Positions 23,933 through 36,117 of a DNA stretch of 64,000 bases are shown here, in pieces. Both the position numbers and the translations under genes were made by a program. Source of the stretch: Bradyrhizobium sp. SZCCHNS1050 (GTDB lineage: Bacteria; Pseudomonadota; Alphaproteobacteria; Rhizobiales; Xanthobacteraceae); the NCBI RefSeq assembly GCF_032484785.1, contig NZ_JAUETR010000001.1, positions 434,001-498,000 on the forward strand. The letters are read 5' to 3'. Position 1 is the stretch's first letter, and each line of letters begins with the position of its first letter. The notes under the pieces are model-generated. The model did no database searches, was not told the DNA's origin, and was given only the letters and a program-made list of their open reading frames with translations.

Positions 23933-25846
23933 TCAGGCCGCGCTCGAGCCGAATTCCGGCACCGCATCCTTCAGCACCGACTTGATCGTCACTGGATCAT
24001 TGCGCGCGATCGCCTGATCGAGCGCCGCGATCCAGGCCTTCAGCGTCGGCATCGGCGGCTCGTTCGGGTTGGCGGCCATGATGCCGGCGACACCGATCTC
24101 GACCGGCGGCTCCTCGCTCGCAAACAGGATCTCGTTGAGGCGCTCGCCGGGCCGGATGCCCGTGAACACGATCTCGACGTCGTAGCCCGGCTGCAGGCCG
24201 GACAGGCGAATCATGCGCTCGGCCAGTTCGACGATGCGGACCGGCTGGCCCATGTTCAGCACATAGACCGAGACATCCGGGCGCTGCGGCGCCAGCGCAT
24301 GCGAGGCCGCGGTGATCACGAGATCGCAGGCCTCGCGGATGGTCATGAAATAGCGCACCATGTCCGGGTGCGTCACCGTGACAGGACCGCCCGCCTCGAT
24401 CTGGGCCTTGAACTTCGGCACCACCGAGCCGTTCGACGCCAAAACGTTGCCGAAGCGCACCGAGATCAGCCGCATCGGCGGCCGTCCCGTCGGCCGGTCG
24501 GCGAGCTGGCGATCGAGCGCCTGGCAGTACATTTCGGCGAAGCGCTTGGTGAGGCCGAGCATCGACACCGGCTCGATCGCCTTGTCGGTCGAGATCATCA
24601 CCATGGCCTCGGCCCCTGAGGCCACCGCGGCATCGGCCACGTTGATCGAGCCGAAGATGTTGGTCTTGACGCCCTCGCTCCAGTCGCGCTCGAGGATCGG
24701 CACATGCTTCAAGGCGGCGGCATGGAAGACCAGATCCGGTTTGAACTCGCCGATCAGCGCGAACACCCGGTCGCGATCGCGGATGTCGGCGATGCGCCCC
24801 TCGACGGCGACGGCAGCCTCGGGATCGGCCGCGAGCACCTCGGTGATCGCGTAGAGCGCCGGCTCGGAATTCTCCAGAATGAGCAGCCGCGCCGCGCCGA
24901 ATGCCACGACGCGCTGGCAGATCTCGGCCCCGATCGAGCCGCCGCCGCCGGTGACGACCACCGCCTTGCCACGCACCAGCGCTTCGAGACGTCCGTAATC
25001 GATCTTCTCGCTCGGCCGCAGCAGGAGGTCCTCGACCGCGACCGGCGCGAGCCTCGGCGCATCGCCGCTCTCCAGCGACGGCAGGCGGCTCACGATCAGG
25101 CGCAACCGGCGCGCCCGCATCAGGAAGGTTTCCGGATGACAGTCCGGATCGAACGCCGTCGGCATCATCAGGGCGCGCGCGATCGGCCGGTCGCGGCGGG
25201 CGAAGTCGGCCGCGACATCCTCGACATCGTCGATGCCGCCCAGCACCGGCACGCCGCGGATCAATTGGCCGCGGTCGGCGGTCGACGGCGAGAGAATGCC
25301 GATCGGCCAGATGCGCTTGACCGCACCGCTCTCGATGCCGCGCAGCACGACCTCCGCGTCGGCCGCACGGCCGATCAGGAGCGCGGGGGCAGCGTCCTCG
25401 GACCGCGCGTGCCGTCGCACCCGCGTGTAGCGGAAGTAGCGATAGGCGAAACGCAGCGCGCTCAGCGCAAAGATCTCCAGGAACCAATAGAGAATGATCG
25501 TGAGCTTGCCGAAGAAGAAGGTGCCGCGGACGTTAGGCGCGACGATGATGTAGTCGAGAACCAGCAGCGCCAGCGTCAGCACGGTCGCGACCCGCACGAT
25601 GTTCAGCGCGTCCGGCAACGAGATGAACCGCCACTTCGTCGTCAGAAGGTTCGAGAAGTAGAAGACGACGAAGCTGAAGACGATGAAATACGGCAGCATC
25701 TGCAAGAGCAGCGGCACCCGCTCCCAGAAGGTGCTGGCGCCTTCGAAGCGGATATAGAACGCCGCGAACAGCGCGACGACGCTGACCAGGAGGTCATGCG
25801 CGGCAATCAGCATATTCCGGTAGGTCAGTTGAGACGGACGCGTCAT
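23933..25846 (-). CDS. Membrane-bound UDP-sugar 4,6-dehydratase (CapD/WbpM/PglF type)
   Basis: 637 residues. Four membrane helices fill residues about 12-130, a first Rossmann-like domain follows (ALLIGRAADAEVVLRGIE), and the catalytic SDR domain starts at VVVTGGGGSIGAEICQRV (about 290). The active site is ISTDKAIEPVSMLGLTKR, in which Met replaces the usual Tyr of YxxxK, as is normal in this family. It turns UDP-GlcNAc into the 4-keto-6-deoxy intermediate. It lies convergent to the WecA-like gene, with 4 bp between stops, and ends a four-gene minus-strand operon with waaL, hldE and hldD. Confidence 0.92.
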   Translation of the reverse strand: MTRPSQLTYRNMLIAAHDLLVSVVALFAAFYIRFEGASTFWERVPLLLQMLPYFIVFSFVVFYFSNLLTTKWRFISLPDALNIVRVATVLTLALLVLDYIIVAPNVRGTFFFGKLTIILYWFLEIFALSALRFAYRYFRYTRVRRHARSEDAAPALLIGRAADAEVVLRGIESGAVKRIWPIGILSPSTADRGQLIRGVPVLGGIDDVEDVAADFARRDRPIARALMMPTAFDPDCHPETFLMRARRLRLIVSRLPSLESGDAPRLAPVAVEDLLLRPSEKIDYGRLEALVRGKAVVVTGGGGSIGAEICQRVVAFGAARLLILENSEPALYAITEVLAADPEAAVAVEGRIADIRDRDRVFALIGEFKPDLVFHAAALKHVPILERDWSEGVKTNIFGSINVADAAVASGAEAMVMISTDKAIEPVSMLGLTKRFAEMYCQALDRQLADRPTGRPPMRLISVRFGNVLASNGSVVPKFKAQIEAGGPVTVTHPDMVRYFMTIREACDLVITAASHALAPQRPDVSVYVLNMGQPVRIVELAERMIRLSGLQPGYDVEIVFTGIRPGERLNEILFASEEPPVEIGVAGIMAANPNEPPMPTLKAWIAALDQAIARNDPVTIKSVLKDAVPEFGSSAA

Positions 25847-27126
25847 GGTTCGAGCGTCCCCTGCCTAGCATCAGGCGGCGTCCGCGATCGCCACACCATT
25901 CCGCCGGCCACGCCGACGCCGATCACGTACATCCACCCCTCGTGGAAATCGAAGATGTGGGAATTGAACAGCGAGGTGAAGATGTTCTGCACGACGACGA
26001 GCAGCCCGATCCAGGGCACCAGCCCGTCGCCGCGGAACAACAGAAGGTGCACGGCCCACATCGCGTAGAGAATCACGATCCCGAGCGCCCCCCATTGGAC
26101 CGCCACGTAGAGCGTCTGATTGTGCGGATTGCTGACGACCTGGCTCGAGGAGAGGTCGCGCGACCCGCTCGCGGCCAGCTCGAACAGATGACGCGTCGAG
26201 CCCGAGCCGTGCCCGATCAGCGGCGCGTCGGCCAGGAACCGCAACGACTTGCGCCAGAACTCGAGCCGCTCGCCGATCGACGTCACCGCGCGATCGTTCC
26301 TGTAGTCCTGATATTGGCTCGTGAACGTCGCCACCTTGCCCTGCAATTGCGGGGACACGGTCCATGCCGCGAGGCCCAGCGCAAGGGCAACGGCCGCGAT
26401 CAGCAGGTTGGCACGCCATTTCAGGTGGATCAGCCCGAACACCGCAAGCAGGATCGGGATCGTCACCAGCGCGGTACGCGAGACAACGATGAAGATCATG
26501 TTGGCGAGGAACGCGATCATGATCGCAGTGAGCAGGCCGGCCGGAAGGAAGCGGCGGGCGCGCAGCAACTGGGCGATCGGATAGGCCAGCGCCACGGCGC
26601 AGAGCGAGAACTCCTGGCCCTGGTCGATGTAGTTCTTCACGAAGATGCCGCGATCGGCATTGGCCTTGAGCGCGAGCGCAGGATTGAACGCGACCGCGGT
26701 CGACACCACGACCATCAGCACGCAGGAGGCGAGAAACGCGGTGAAGATCCACAGGCCGCGCTCCGACCGCTGGAAATGGTAGAGCAGCGCGGGCAGCACC
26801 AGAAGCTTGGCCGCAGGTCCCACCGCGTAGAACCGCGCGCCCCATGCCACGTCCGACCACAGCGTTCCCACCAGCGCCAGCAGGAACAGCGCGATCGGCG
26901 CCAGCGCGATCGGCCGCTTCAGGACCCGCAGCAGACGCTCGACATCGAGAAACGGCACCATCGTGATCAGCATGACGACGCCGAGGATCGACACCAGCGA
27001 GGTCGACCACGGCAGCGAGGCCGCCAGCAGAATCGCCACAACATCGACCGTCGTCCGCCACGCCGCCGGATCGCGCCAGCGGCGCGCCAGCAGCGCCGGG
27101 CCGGGATGACCTGCCAGCGCGCTCAT
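25843..27126 (-). CDS. waaL: O-antigen ligase (WaaL-like)
   Basis: 427 residues with about ten to twelve hydrophobic spans and a large periplasmic loop between about residues 270 and 340 containing [21 protein letters not shown], the hallmark of the Wzy_C/WaaL domain. The conserved His lies in [15 protein letters not shown]. The protein joins undecaprenyl-linked O-antigen to the lipid A core on the periplasmic face. Four-base overlaps with both neighbours (hldE upstream, the dehydratase downstream) place it in one operon with heptose synthesis. A Wzy polymerase is an alternative, but the gene context favours ligase. Confidence 0.78.
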   Translation of the reverse strand: MSALAGHPGPALLARRWRDPAAWRTTVDVVAILLAASLPWSTSLVSILGVVMLITMVPFLDVERLLRVLKRPIALAPIALFLLALVGTLWSDVAWGARFYAVGPAAKLLVLPALLYHFQRSERGLWIFTAFLASCVLMVVVSTAVAFNPALALKANADRGIFVKNYIDQGQEFSLCAVALAYPIAQLLRARRFLPAGLLTAIMIAFLANMIFIVVSRTALVTIPILLAVFGLIHLKWRANLLIAAVALALGLAAWTVSPQLQGKVATFTSQYQDYRNDRAVTSIGERLEFWRKSLRFLADAPLIGHGSGSTRHLFELAASGSRDLSSSQVVSNPHNQTLYVAVQWGALGIVILYAMWAVHLLLFRGDGLVPWIGLLVVVQNIFTSLFNSHIFDFHEGWMYVIGVGVAGGMVWRSRTPPDARQGTLEP

Positions 27127-28595
27127 CGCGCCTCGCTCCGGGCGCGATCGACCAGCGCGGTCGTGCTGTGCCCTTTCAGGATGTCGATCAGGATCACCTC
27201 GCCGCCGCCGGCCTCGACGACCTCATGTCCCACCACCTGCTCGCGCGTATAGTCGCCGCCCTTGACCAGGACGCTCGGCCGGACCAGCTCGATCAAGCGG
27301 AGCGGCGTGTCCTCGGCGAAGATGGCGACGAGGTCCACCGCCTCGAGCGCGGCCAGGACCTCGGCGCGCGCGCGCTCGTCCTGCACGGGCCGGCTTTCGC
27401 CCTTCAGCCGCTTGACGGAGGCATCGCTGTTCAGCCCGACCACGAGCCGGTCGCAGGCGGCGCGCGCCGCGGTCAGCACCTTGACGTGGCCGGGATGCAG
27501 AATGTCGAAGCAGCCATTGGTAAAGCCCACGCGCAGGCCCTCTCCCCGCCAGACCTCGACGCGGGCGGCGAGCTCGTCATCGCTCTCGATGATCTTCTCC
27601 TCAGCGGCACGATAGGCATGCGGCAGGATCTTTCGGCGCAGCTCGGCCGATGTCACGCTGGCGGTGCCGTGCTTGCTGACGGCCACCGCCGCCGCGGCGC
27701 TCGCCATCCGCAACGCATCCGCCCAGGCGGCGCCGGCCGCGAGCGTCGCGGCAAGCACGGCAACAACCGTGTCGCCGGCGCCGGAGACGTCGCGCACCTT
27801 CACGGGATAGGCCGGCACGTGAATCGGATCGCCCTCGCGCGGGACCAACGTCATGCCGCGCTCGCTCTGCGTCACCAGGATCGCCTCGCAGTCCGCGAGA
27901 TAGATCGCGTCCTGCGCGGCCGCGGCGATCTCCTGTTCGGTCTCGGCGCGGCTGCGGGTCGCTTCCGAAAACTCCTTGCGGTTCGGCGTCAGCACGCTCG
28001 CGCCGCGATAGATCGCGAGATTCGCGCTCTTGGGATCGACGATGACGCGCTTGCCGGCCTTGCGCGTCGCGTCGATCACGTTGCGCAACACGCGCGCCGT
28101 GAGCACGCCCTTGGCGTAGTCCGACAGCAGTACGATATCGGCCCGCGCGATCAGTGGCAGGATGGCCTCGATCAGCTTCTGCTCGATCTCGCCGGCCGCC
28201 GGTGCGGCGCGCTCCCAGTCGGCGCGGAGCATGTGGGTGGAGAAATGCTCGGAGACGAAGCGCACCTTGCGCGTCGTCGGCCGCGAAGGATCACGGACAA
28301 GCACGCTCTCGATGCCGCCCTCCTTGGCGAGCTCGGCCGCCAGCTGGTCGCCGGCCGCATCCTGCCCGACGAGACCGACGAAGATGCAGCGGGCGCCGAG
28401 CGCGGCGATGTTGCGCGCGACGTTGCCGGCACCGCCGATATTGGTCTCGCTTCGCTGGACCGCGATGACCGGCGCCGGCGCCTCGGGGGAAATCCGCGAC
28501 ACCTCGCCATAGACGAACTCGTCCAGCATGAGGTCGCCGATGCACAGCACCGTCTGGCGGGCGATCGCTTGCGAGAGATCGTCAAAGTCGAACAT
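27123..28595 (-). CDS. hldE: Bifunctional heptose 7-phosphate kinase / heptose 1-phosphate adenylyltransferase
   Basis: 490 residues from ATG 28595; the frame is open further upstream but that part overlaps hldD antisense-like sequence. The N-terminal PfkB domain begins [18 protein letters not shown], has [17 protein letters not shown] and ends with the anion hole in [16 protein letters not shown] (about residue 270). The C-terminal nucleotidyltransferase has [19 protein letters not shown] (about 350-368) and [13 protein letters not shown]. The order is the normal one for HldE. It makes ADP-D-glycero-D-manno-heptose for the LPS inner core together with gmhA, gmhB and hldD nearby. Confidence 0.95.
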   Translation of the reverse strand: MFDFDDLSQAIARQTVLCIGDLMLDEFVYGEVSRISPEAPAPVIAVQRSETNIGGAGNVARNIAALGARCIFVGLVGQDAAGDQLAAELAKEGGIESVLVRDPSRPTTRKVRFVSEHFSTHMLRADWERAAPAAGEIEQKLIEAILPLIARADIVLLSDYAKGVLTARVLRNVIDATRKAGKRVIVDPKSANLAIYRGASVLTPNRKEFSEATRSRAETEQEIAAAAQDAIYLADCEAILVTQSERGMTLVPREGDPIHVPAYPVKVRDVSGAGDTVVAVLAATLAAGAAWADALRMASAAAAVAVSKHGTASVTSAELRRKILPHAYRAAEEKIIESDDELAARVEVWRGEGLRVGFTNGCFDILHPGHVKVLTAARAACDRLVVGLNSDASVKRLKGESRPVQDERARAEVLAALEAVDLVAIFAEDTPLRLIELVRPSVLVKGGDYTREQVVGHEVVEAGGGEVILIDILKGHSTTALVDRARSEAR

Positions 28596-28633
28596 CAGCG
28601 GCAGTCTCGGTGCAATGGTCGGAACCAGATCGT

Positions 28634-29614
28634 CTAGCGGAAGCGGTCGGCGGAATCGAGATAGTTCCGGATATAGCCAGCGACCGCATCCTCGAGCGAC
28701 GTGAAGCCGCCGTTGTAGCCGGCCGCCAACAGCCGGTCGACCTTGCTCTGGGTGAAATACTGGTAGCTGCCGCGAATCGCTTCGGGCATGTCGATGTACT
28801 CGATCCGCGGCGTCGCACCGAGCGTAGCATAGGCCGCCAGCATCATGTCCTTGAAGCTGCGCGCCTGGCCCGTGCCGACGTTGAACAGGCCCGAGACGGA
28901 GGGAGAGGCCAACAGCCACAGCATCACGCGGACGACGTCGTCGACATGGATGAAGTCGCGGCGCTGGTCGCCATCGGCGATGCCTTCGCGGTGCGACTTG
29001 AACAGTTGCAGGGTGTGTCCGGCCTTGATGTCGTCGAAGCGGCGGGTCAGCACGCTCATCATCGATCCCTTGTGGTACTCGTTGGGACCGAACACGTTGA
29101 AGAACTTCAACCCGGCATATTGCGGCGGCAGCCTCTCGCCGCGCTCGGCGCGCGCAGCCACCGCCATGTCGAACAGATGCTTGCTCCAGCCATAGAGATT
29201 CATCGGCCGCAACGTCTTCAGCGCCGCCAGCGACGGCTCATCGACGAAGCCCTGCGCGCCGTCGCCATAGGTCGCCGCCGACGAGGCGTAGATGAACGGT
29301 GTGGTGTTGGCCGTACACCAGTCGAGCAGGCGCAAGGAACTGCGGAAGTTGCGCTCCATCACGAGATCGCCGTCGACCACCGTGGTCGCGGAGATCGCGC
29401 CCATGTGCAGGACGGCCTCGAGCCGGCGCCCCTTCAGCCAGACGTCCAGATCGGAAGGCGGCACGACGTCGGCCAGCTGCCGCTTGGCCAGGTTGCGCCA
29501 CTTGCCCTCGCTGCCGAGCGTGTCACAGACCACGACATCGGTCCGGCCGGCGTCGTTCAGCGCCGCGACCAGATTCGATCCGATAAACCCGGCGCCGCCG
29601 GTCACCAGCAACAT
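28634..29614 (-). CDS. hldD: ADP-L-glycero-D-manno-heptose-6-epimerase
   Basis: 326 residues from ATG 29614, which places [19 protein letters not shown] at the N-terminus. Family features are [18 protein letters not shown], the catalytic [11 protein letters not shown] and [11 protein letters not shown] (YxxxK), [15 protein letters not shown] and the [12 protein letters not shown] strand. The enzyme inverts C6 of the ADP-heptose made by HldE. It is the first gene of the hldD-hldE-waaL-dehydratase operon, 38 bp upstream of hldE, and diverges from the heptosyltransferase gene at 29763, so the promoters of both should lie between 29615 and 29762. Confidence 0.95.
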   Translation of the reverse strand: MLLVTGGAGFIGSNLVAALNDAGRTDVVVCDTLGSEGKWRNLAKRQLADVVPPSDLDVWLKGRRLEAVLHMGAISATTVVDGDLVMERNFRSSLRLLDWCTANTTPFIYASSAATYGDGAQGFVDEPSLAALKTLRPMNLYGWSKHLFDMAVAARAERGERLPPQYAGLKFFNVFGPNEYHKGSMMSVLTRRFDDIKAGHTLQLFKSHREGIADGDQRRDFIHVDDVVRVMLWLLASPSVSGLFNVGTGQARSFKDMMLAAYATLGATPRIEYIDMPEAIRGSYQYFTQSKVDRLLAAGYNGGFTSLEDAVAGYIRNYLDSADRFR

Positions 29615-29762
29615 TCCGCAACCCGTCCTGATCCCGAAAACCCCGGCCCTCGCGTAGCGCATGCGGCGGCAAAGTGTAAGCGCTTTGGTGACGGCCCGCT
29701 CGGCCCACTTTACCTGCGGCGGCCGAGCGGCTACCAGCGCGCCTGAGCTAGGCAGACAAAGA

Positions 29763-30827
29763 ATGAATTTGAATTCGGCCAAGGTCGAGGTGGACGCGGC
29801 GGACACCAGCCCGATCCTGATCATCCCCTATATGTGGATCGGCGATTTCGTGCGCGGCCACACCGTGGTGCGGGTGCTCAAGGAGCGCTGGCCGAATCGG
29901 CCGGTCGACCTGCTGGTGACGTCGCTGTGCGCGCCGCTGGTCGATTACATGCCCGGGGTCCGCTCCGGCATCGTCTGGGACCTGCCGCGCAGCCGGCTGG
30001 CGCTCGGCCGACAATGGCAGCTCGCCGCGATGTTGCGCGAACGTCGCTATCGGACCGCCCTGGTGATGCCGCGGACCTGGAAATCGGCGCTGGCACCGGC
30101 GCTGGCCGGCATCCCCGAGCGGGTGGGCTTCGTCGGCGAGATCCGCTTCGGCCTGCTCAACCGCTGGCGCTGGGGCGAGAAGGCGCTGCCCCGCTTCATC
30201 GACAAGAATGCCGCGCTGGCGCTGCCCGACGGGGCGCCGCTGCCGCCGGAATGGCCGGTCCCGCAGCTGCGGGTGCCACCGGAGGACGTCGCGCGCTGGC
30301 GCGAGGCCAATGGCCTGGGGAACCGCCCGGCCGTGGCGCTGGCACCGGGATCGGTGGGTGCCGCCAAGCGCTGGCCCTATTACGGCGAGGCGGCCCGGCT
30401 GCTGCGCGGGGCCGGCCTCGACGTCTGGGTGGTCGGCGGCCCCGGCGAGAAAGCGCTCGCCGCCGAGATCGTCGCCGCTGGCGGCCCGGACGTCCGCGAC
30501 CTCACCGGAACCGACCTTCGCAACGGCATCCTGGCCATGGCGGCGGCCAGCGTCGCGATCTCCAATGATTCGGGGCTCATGCACATCGCCGCGGCGCTGG
30601 GGACGCCGACCATGGGCATCTTCGGTCCGACCAGCCCATACCATTGGGCGCCGCTGAACGGCCTCGCGGCGACGGTCCAGACCAGGACACAGGTCCCCTG
30701 CCAGCCCTGCCACCGGCCGGTCTGCCGGATGAACGACCACCGCTGCATGCGCGACATTCCGGCGAGCGATGTCGCCGCCATCGCCCAGCAGGTCCTTGCC
30801 GACGCGGCAATACCGGTCGTGCACTAG
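29763..30827 (+). CDS. waaF: ADP-heptose:LPS heptosyltransferase (WaaF-like, GT9)
   Basis: 354 residues from ATG 29763. The N-terminal domain shows ILIIPYMWIGDFVRGHTVVR, with the usual GD in place, and LVMPRTWKSALAPALAGIP and RVGFVGEIRF, close to the PNSFKSALxPFFAxIPxRxG signature of WaaF. The donor domain has ALAPGSVGAAKRWP, the D-L-T-G motif at VRDLTGTDL and SNDSGLMHIAAALGTP, which is nearly invariant in heptosyltransferases, and the end has CQPCHRPVC. It adds the second heptose of the inner core in the cytoplasm. WaaC is less likely given the PRTWKSA segment. Confidence 0.88.
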   Translation: MNLNSAKVEVDAADTSPILIIPYMWIGDFVRGHTVVRVLKERWPNRPVDLLVTSLCAPLVDYMPGVRSGIVWDLPRSRLALGRQWQLAAMLRERRYRTALVMPRTWKSALAPALAGIPERVGFVGEIRFGLLNRWRWGEKALPRFIDKNAALALPDGAPLPPEWPVPQLRVPPEDVARWREANGLGNRPAVALAPGSVGAAKRWPYYGEAARLLRGAGLDVWVVGGPGEKALAAEIVAAGGPDVRDLTGTDLRNGILAMAAASVAISNDSGLMHIAAALGTPTMGIFGPTSPYHWAPLNGLAATVQTRTQVPCQPCHRPVCRMNDHRCMRDIPASDVAAIAQQVLADAAIPVVH

Positions 30828-30883
30828 CTTGCGAAGCGACACTGCGCCCCATACACCGGCCCTGACGTAACCTGAGCCGCCAC

Positions 30884-31477
30884 GTGACCCGCGCCCTCGA
30901 CCCGATCGCCAACCATCTCGCCCGCTCCCGCGCCGCCATGGAGCGCGCGGCCGACGATGCCGCGATGCTCGCCAGTGCCGGGCGGATCGCAACGAAAATC
31001 ATCTCTGCGCTGCGTGGCGGCCACAAGCTGCTGATCGTCGGCAATGGCGGCAGCGCGGCGGACGCGCAGCACATCGCCGCCGAGATCGTCGGCCGCTACA
31101 GGCAGGAGCGGCCCGCCTATGCCGCGATCGCGCTGACGACCGATACCTCGGCGCTGACCGCGATCGGCAACGACTACGGCTTCGATCACGTCTTCGCCCG
31201 CCAGGTCGAAGGGCTCGGTACACCGGGCGACGTGCTGCTGGCGATCTCGACCTCCGGCCGCTCGCCGAGCATCCTCAACGCGCTGCGCAAGGCGCGCGAG
31301 CGCGGACTGGTCACGGTCGGCTTCACCGGCGCCAAGGGCCTCGCGATGGGCGAATTGTGTGACGAACTGCTGGTGGCGCCGAGCGACGACACGCCGCTGA
31401 TCCAGCAGATCCATCTCGCGACGGCGCATGGCATCTGCGAGATGATCGAGGCGGCGCTGATGCAGGACGAGGGCTAG
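30884..31477 (+). CDS. gmhA: Sedoheptulose 7-phosphate isomerase (phosphoheptose isomerase)
   Basis: 197 residues from a GTG start. The GmhA signature is KLLIVGNGGSAADAQHIAAE (about residues 48-67), followed by ALTTDTSALTAIGNDYGFDH, LLAISTSGRSPSILNAL and the C-terminal His helix IQQIHLATAHGICEMIE. It converts sedoheptulose 7-phosphate to D-glycero-D-manno-heptose 7-phosphate, the first heptose step. Its stop is directly followed by the gmhB start, so the two are coupled. It is a much closer match to GmhA than the SIS protein at 9140. Confidence 0.95.
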   Translation: MTRALDPIANHLARSRAAMERAADDAAMLASAGRIATKIISALRGGHKLLIVGNGGSAADAQHIAAEIVGRYRQERPAYAAIALTTDTSALTAIGNDYGFDHVFARQVEGLGTPGDVLLAISTSGRSPSILNALRKARERGLVTVGFTGAKGLAMGELCDELLVAPSDDTPLIQQIHLATAHGICEMIEAALMQDEG

Positions 31478-32005
31478 ATGACGACCGCTCAGCTCAAGCC
31501 GGCGGCGTTTCTCGACCGCGACGGCGTCATCAATCACGACGACAACTACATCGGCTCGCCCGAGCGCATCCGCTGGATGCCGAACGTGGCGCAGGCGATC
31601 CGGCGGCTCAATGACTCCGGCTATCACGTCTTCCTGTTCACCAACCAGTCCGGCGTGGCGCGCGGGCTGTTCTCGGAGGATGACGTCACGGGCCTGCACG
31701 ACTGGATGCGGGCCGAGCTCGCGGCGCAGGGGGCTGTCATCGACGACGTCCGCTACTGCCCCTACCACACCGAGGGCTCCGTCGAGCGCTATCTGCGCGA
31801 GCATCCCTGGCGCAAGCCGGCGCCGGGCATGATCCTCGACCTGATGCAGCACTGGCCCGTCAGGCGCGAGGGCAGCTTCGTGATCGGCGACCGCGCCTCC
31901 GACATCGCCGCCGCAGAGGCGGCCGGCCTGCCCGGCTTCCTGTTTGCGGGCGGCGACCTCGACGCGTTCGTCACCGACATCATCGCTCAGACCAGCCGGC
32001 GATAG
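31478..32005 (+). CDS. gmhB: D-glycero-D-manno-heptose 1,7-bisphosphate phosphatase
   Basis: 175 residues. HAD motif I is [17 protein letters not shown] (Asp nucleophile), motif II is [15 protein letters not shown], and motif IV is in [18 protein letters not shown]. The loop that binds zinc in GmhB through Cys-x-His and Cys-x-Cys here reads [10 protein letters not shown] and [11 protein letters not shown], so the second pair of cysteines is absent. It removes the 7-phosphate before activation by HldE. The end overlaps the convergent glycosyltransferase gene by 19 bp. Confidence 0.92.
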   Translation: MTTAQLKPAAFLDRDGVINHDDNYIGSPERIRWMPNVAQAIRRLNDSGYHVFLFTNQSGVARGLFSEDDVTGLHDWMRAELAAQGAVIDDVRYCPYHTEGSVERYLREHPWRKPAPGMILDLMQHWPVRREGSFVIGDRASDIAAAEAAGLPGFLFAGGDLDAFVTDIIAQTSRR

Positions 32006-33078
32006 ACGGCTGCGATCTTGTCGGCCTCGGCCTCGAGGCTGAATTTCTCCACCACGCGCGTCCGGGCCCGCGCGCCCATCGTCTGTGCGGCATCCGGATC
32101 CCGCATCAATGGCTCGAGCGCTGCGACCAGCGCATCGACGTCGCCGGGCGGGACCAGCACGCCTGTGACGCCATCCTCAACCACGATCTCCGCCGCGCCG
32201 GCGCGCGCCGCGACCAGCGCCGCTCCTGCCGCCATCGCCTCGATCAGCGTGAGACCAAAACCTTCGTTGCGCGAGGTGAAGGCGTAGATCGTGAGACGCT
32301 GGTACCAGCGCTGCACGTCGGCGATGTCGAGCTCGCCGGTGATGACGATGCGCTGCTCCAGGCCCGCGGCGGCGATCTGCTTCTTCAGCTCGCTCGCGAA
32401 CGGCATCTGCTCCGGCGTCACGGCGCCGACCAGCACCGCGGAAAAATCCGGAAAACGCGGCAGCAGCCGGCACATCGCCGCGACGAACACGTCGCTGCCC
32501 TTCTGCGCGCGGACGCGGCCGAAGCAGCCGATGGCATATTTGCCCGGCAGTCCGCTCTCGGCGAAGGCCGCGGCGCGATCCGCCGGCGGGGAATACACGT
32601 CGGTGTCGACGCCATGCGTCACCACCGTCGCTTCGCGCTTCAGATAGGACGCCGAGATGTCGCTGGTCGCGATGATCGCGTCCATGCGGCGGATCAGCCA
32701 GCGCGTGATCCAGCTGTGATGGCGCTGCGCGGCCGAGGTGAACACCAGCTTCAACGGCCAGCCGAGCGCCCGCATGATCACGCCGACGATCATCTCGTCG
32801 TTGCGACGGGCATGCCAGATCAGCGGCCGCCGCCGGCCCCACAATTTGAACAGATCGCTCGCGCGCATCCGCGCGATCCCTTCGGGCGCGTAGGAGCCGA
32901 GCCACGCCGCGCGCACCAGCCTCGCCAGCTTCGGCGCCACCATCCGGTTGGTCGCCGTCACGCCGGAATAGCGCCGGTGCAGGTTGGGCACGATCACGTC
33001 GAGATCTGCGGCGGAAAACGGCTCGGCTTGCACACTCAACTCCAATTGCAGCGGTTCCCTATACGCAACATTAAGCAT
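31987..33078 (-). CDS. Family 4 glycosyltransferase, probable LPS core mannosyltransferase (LpcC-like)
   Basis: 363 residues from ATG 33078; GTG 33099 is in frame. The opening [19 protein letters not shown] resembles rhizobial LpcC, which starts the same way, and the segment [15 protein letters not shown] follows. The GT4 donor domain shows [39 protein letters not shown] (E-x7-E) and [13 protein letters not shown]. LpcC adds a mannose to the Kdo of the core using GDP-mannose. The location next to heptose genes fits an LPS core role, but the donor is inferred. It converges on gmhB. Confidence 0.85.
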   Translation of the reverse strand: MLNVAYREPLQLELSVQAEPFSAADLDVIVPNLHRRYSGVTATNRMVAPKLARLVRAAWLGSYAPEGIARMRASDLFKLWGRRRPLIWHARRNDEMIVGVIMRALGWPLKLVFTSAAQRHHSWITRWLIRRMDAIIATSDISASYLKREATVVTHGVDTDVYSPPADRAAAFAESGLPGKYAIGCFGRVRAQKGSDVFVAAMCRLLPRFPDFSAVLVGAVTPEQMPFASELKKQIAAAGLEQRIVITGELDIADVQRWYQRLTIYAFTSRNEGFGLTLIEAMAAGAALVAARAGAAEIVVEDGVTGVLVPPGDVDALVAALEPLMRDPDAAQTMGARARTRVVEKFSLEAEADKIAAVYRRLV

Positions 33079-33162
33079 CGCCGCCAGTTCGCTATGCACG
33101 CAACAGGTCGTTCATTTCGCGGGCGTTAGTCTGCCGGAAACAAACAGGGATCGCGTCAAACA

Positions 33163-34176
33163 ATGACCGTGCTCGTGACCGGCGGCGCCGGCTATATCGG
33201 CAGCCACATGGTGCTCGCGCTGGCGGAAGCTGGCGAAAGCGTCGTGGTGATCGACAACCTTTCGAGCGGCTTTTCCGCCTTCGTGCCCGACGGCGTGCCG
33301 CTGTTCATCGGCGATGCCGGCGATGAAAATCTCGTCGACGGCGTCATCGGCCAGCACGGCGTCGACAGCATCATCCATCTGGCGGGCTCGGTCGTGGTGC
33401 CGGAATCGATGCGCGATCCGCTGCTCTACTACCGCAACAACACCATGACCACGCGCAGCCTGTTGAATGCGGCGGTCAAGCGCGGCGTCAGCCGCTTCGT
33501 GTTCTCCTCGACCGCGGCCGTCTACGGCAATCCGGACGAGGTGCCAGTGCCCGAGAGCGCGCCGACCCGTCCGACCTCGCCCTACGGCACCTCGAAGCTG
33601 ATGGCCGAGATCATACTGCACGACGTGGCCTCGGCACATGACCTCAACTACGTGGTGCTGCGCTACTTCAACGTCGCCGGCGCCGATCCGTTCGGACGAG
33701 CCGGGCTTGCCACCGTCGGGGCGACGCACCTGATGAAGATCGCGATGGAGGTCGCCACCGGCCAGCGCGCCAAGATCGACGTCTACGGCACGGATTATCC
33801 GACCCCCGACGGCACCTGCATCCGCGATTTCATCCATGTCTGCGATCTCGCCCAGGTGCACCGCTCCGCGCTGGCCTATCTGCGCGCCGGCGGCAGCTCG
33901 GTCACGCTGAATTGTGGGTACGGCCGCGGCTATTCCGTGCTCGAGACCATCGAGGCCGTCCGGCGCGTCTCCGGCCGCGCCATTCCCGTCCAATACGCAC
34001 CGCGGCGCCCCGGCGACATCATGAGCATGGTCGCCGACACCAGCCGTCTGAAGGCGCTGCTCGACTGGACGCCGATCTATGACGATCTGGAAACGATCGC
34101 CGCCCATGCGCTGGCCTGGGAGGAGAAACTGTTCCTGGAACGCCACAGCGGCGTGCTGCAGCGGGCCTCGGCCTAG
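33163..34176 (+). CDS. galE: UDP-glucose 4-epimerase
   Basis: 337 residues. The N-terminus VLVTGGAGYIGSHMVLALAE carries the NAD loop; the GalE-specific VVVIDNLSSGF and SIIHLAGSVVVPES follow, with the catalytic FSSTAAVYGNP and SPYGTSKLMAEII (YxxxK), RYFNVAGADPFGR and TCIRDFIHVCDLA. It interconverts UDP-glucose and UDP-galactose for LPS and exopolysaccharide synthesis (ExoB in rhizobia). It diverges from the LpcC-like gene with 84 bp between starts. Confidence 0.95.
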   Translation: MTVLVTGGAGYIGSHMVLALAEAGESVVVIDNLSSGFSAFVPDGVPLFIGDAGDENLVDGVIGQHGVDSIIHLAGSVVVPESMRDPLLYYRNNTMTTRSLLNAAVKRGVSRFVFSSTAAVYGNPDEVPVPESAPTRPTSPYGTSKLMAEIILHDVASAHDLNYVVLRYFNVAGADPFGRAGLATVGATHLMKIAMEVATGQRAKIDVYGTDYPTPDGTCIRDFIHVCDLAQVHRSALAYLRAGGSSVTLNCGYGRGYSVLETIEAVRRVSGRAIPVQYAPRRPGDIMSMVADTSRLKALLDWTPIYDDLETIAAHALAWEEKLFLERHSGVLQRASA

Positions 34177-34278
34177 AATCAACGACTTAGCCGGACGCCG
34201 GGGGGCTTGAAAAAGCCGCCCCGAGCGGGCAAGCACTGCTGTCCGCCCGGCGATTTGTCCCGGCGGCCAGGGACCAGA

Positions 34279-36084
<1,806 letters not shown>

Positions 36085-36117
36085 CCCGCTTATTTCACCG
36101 CACCCGAGATCCATTTC

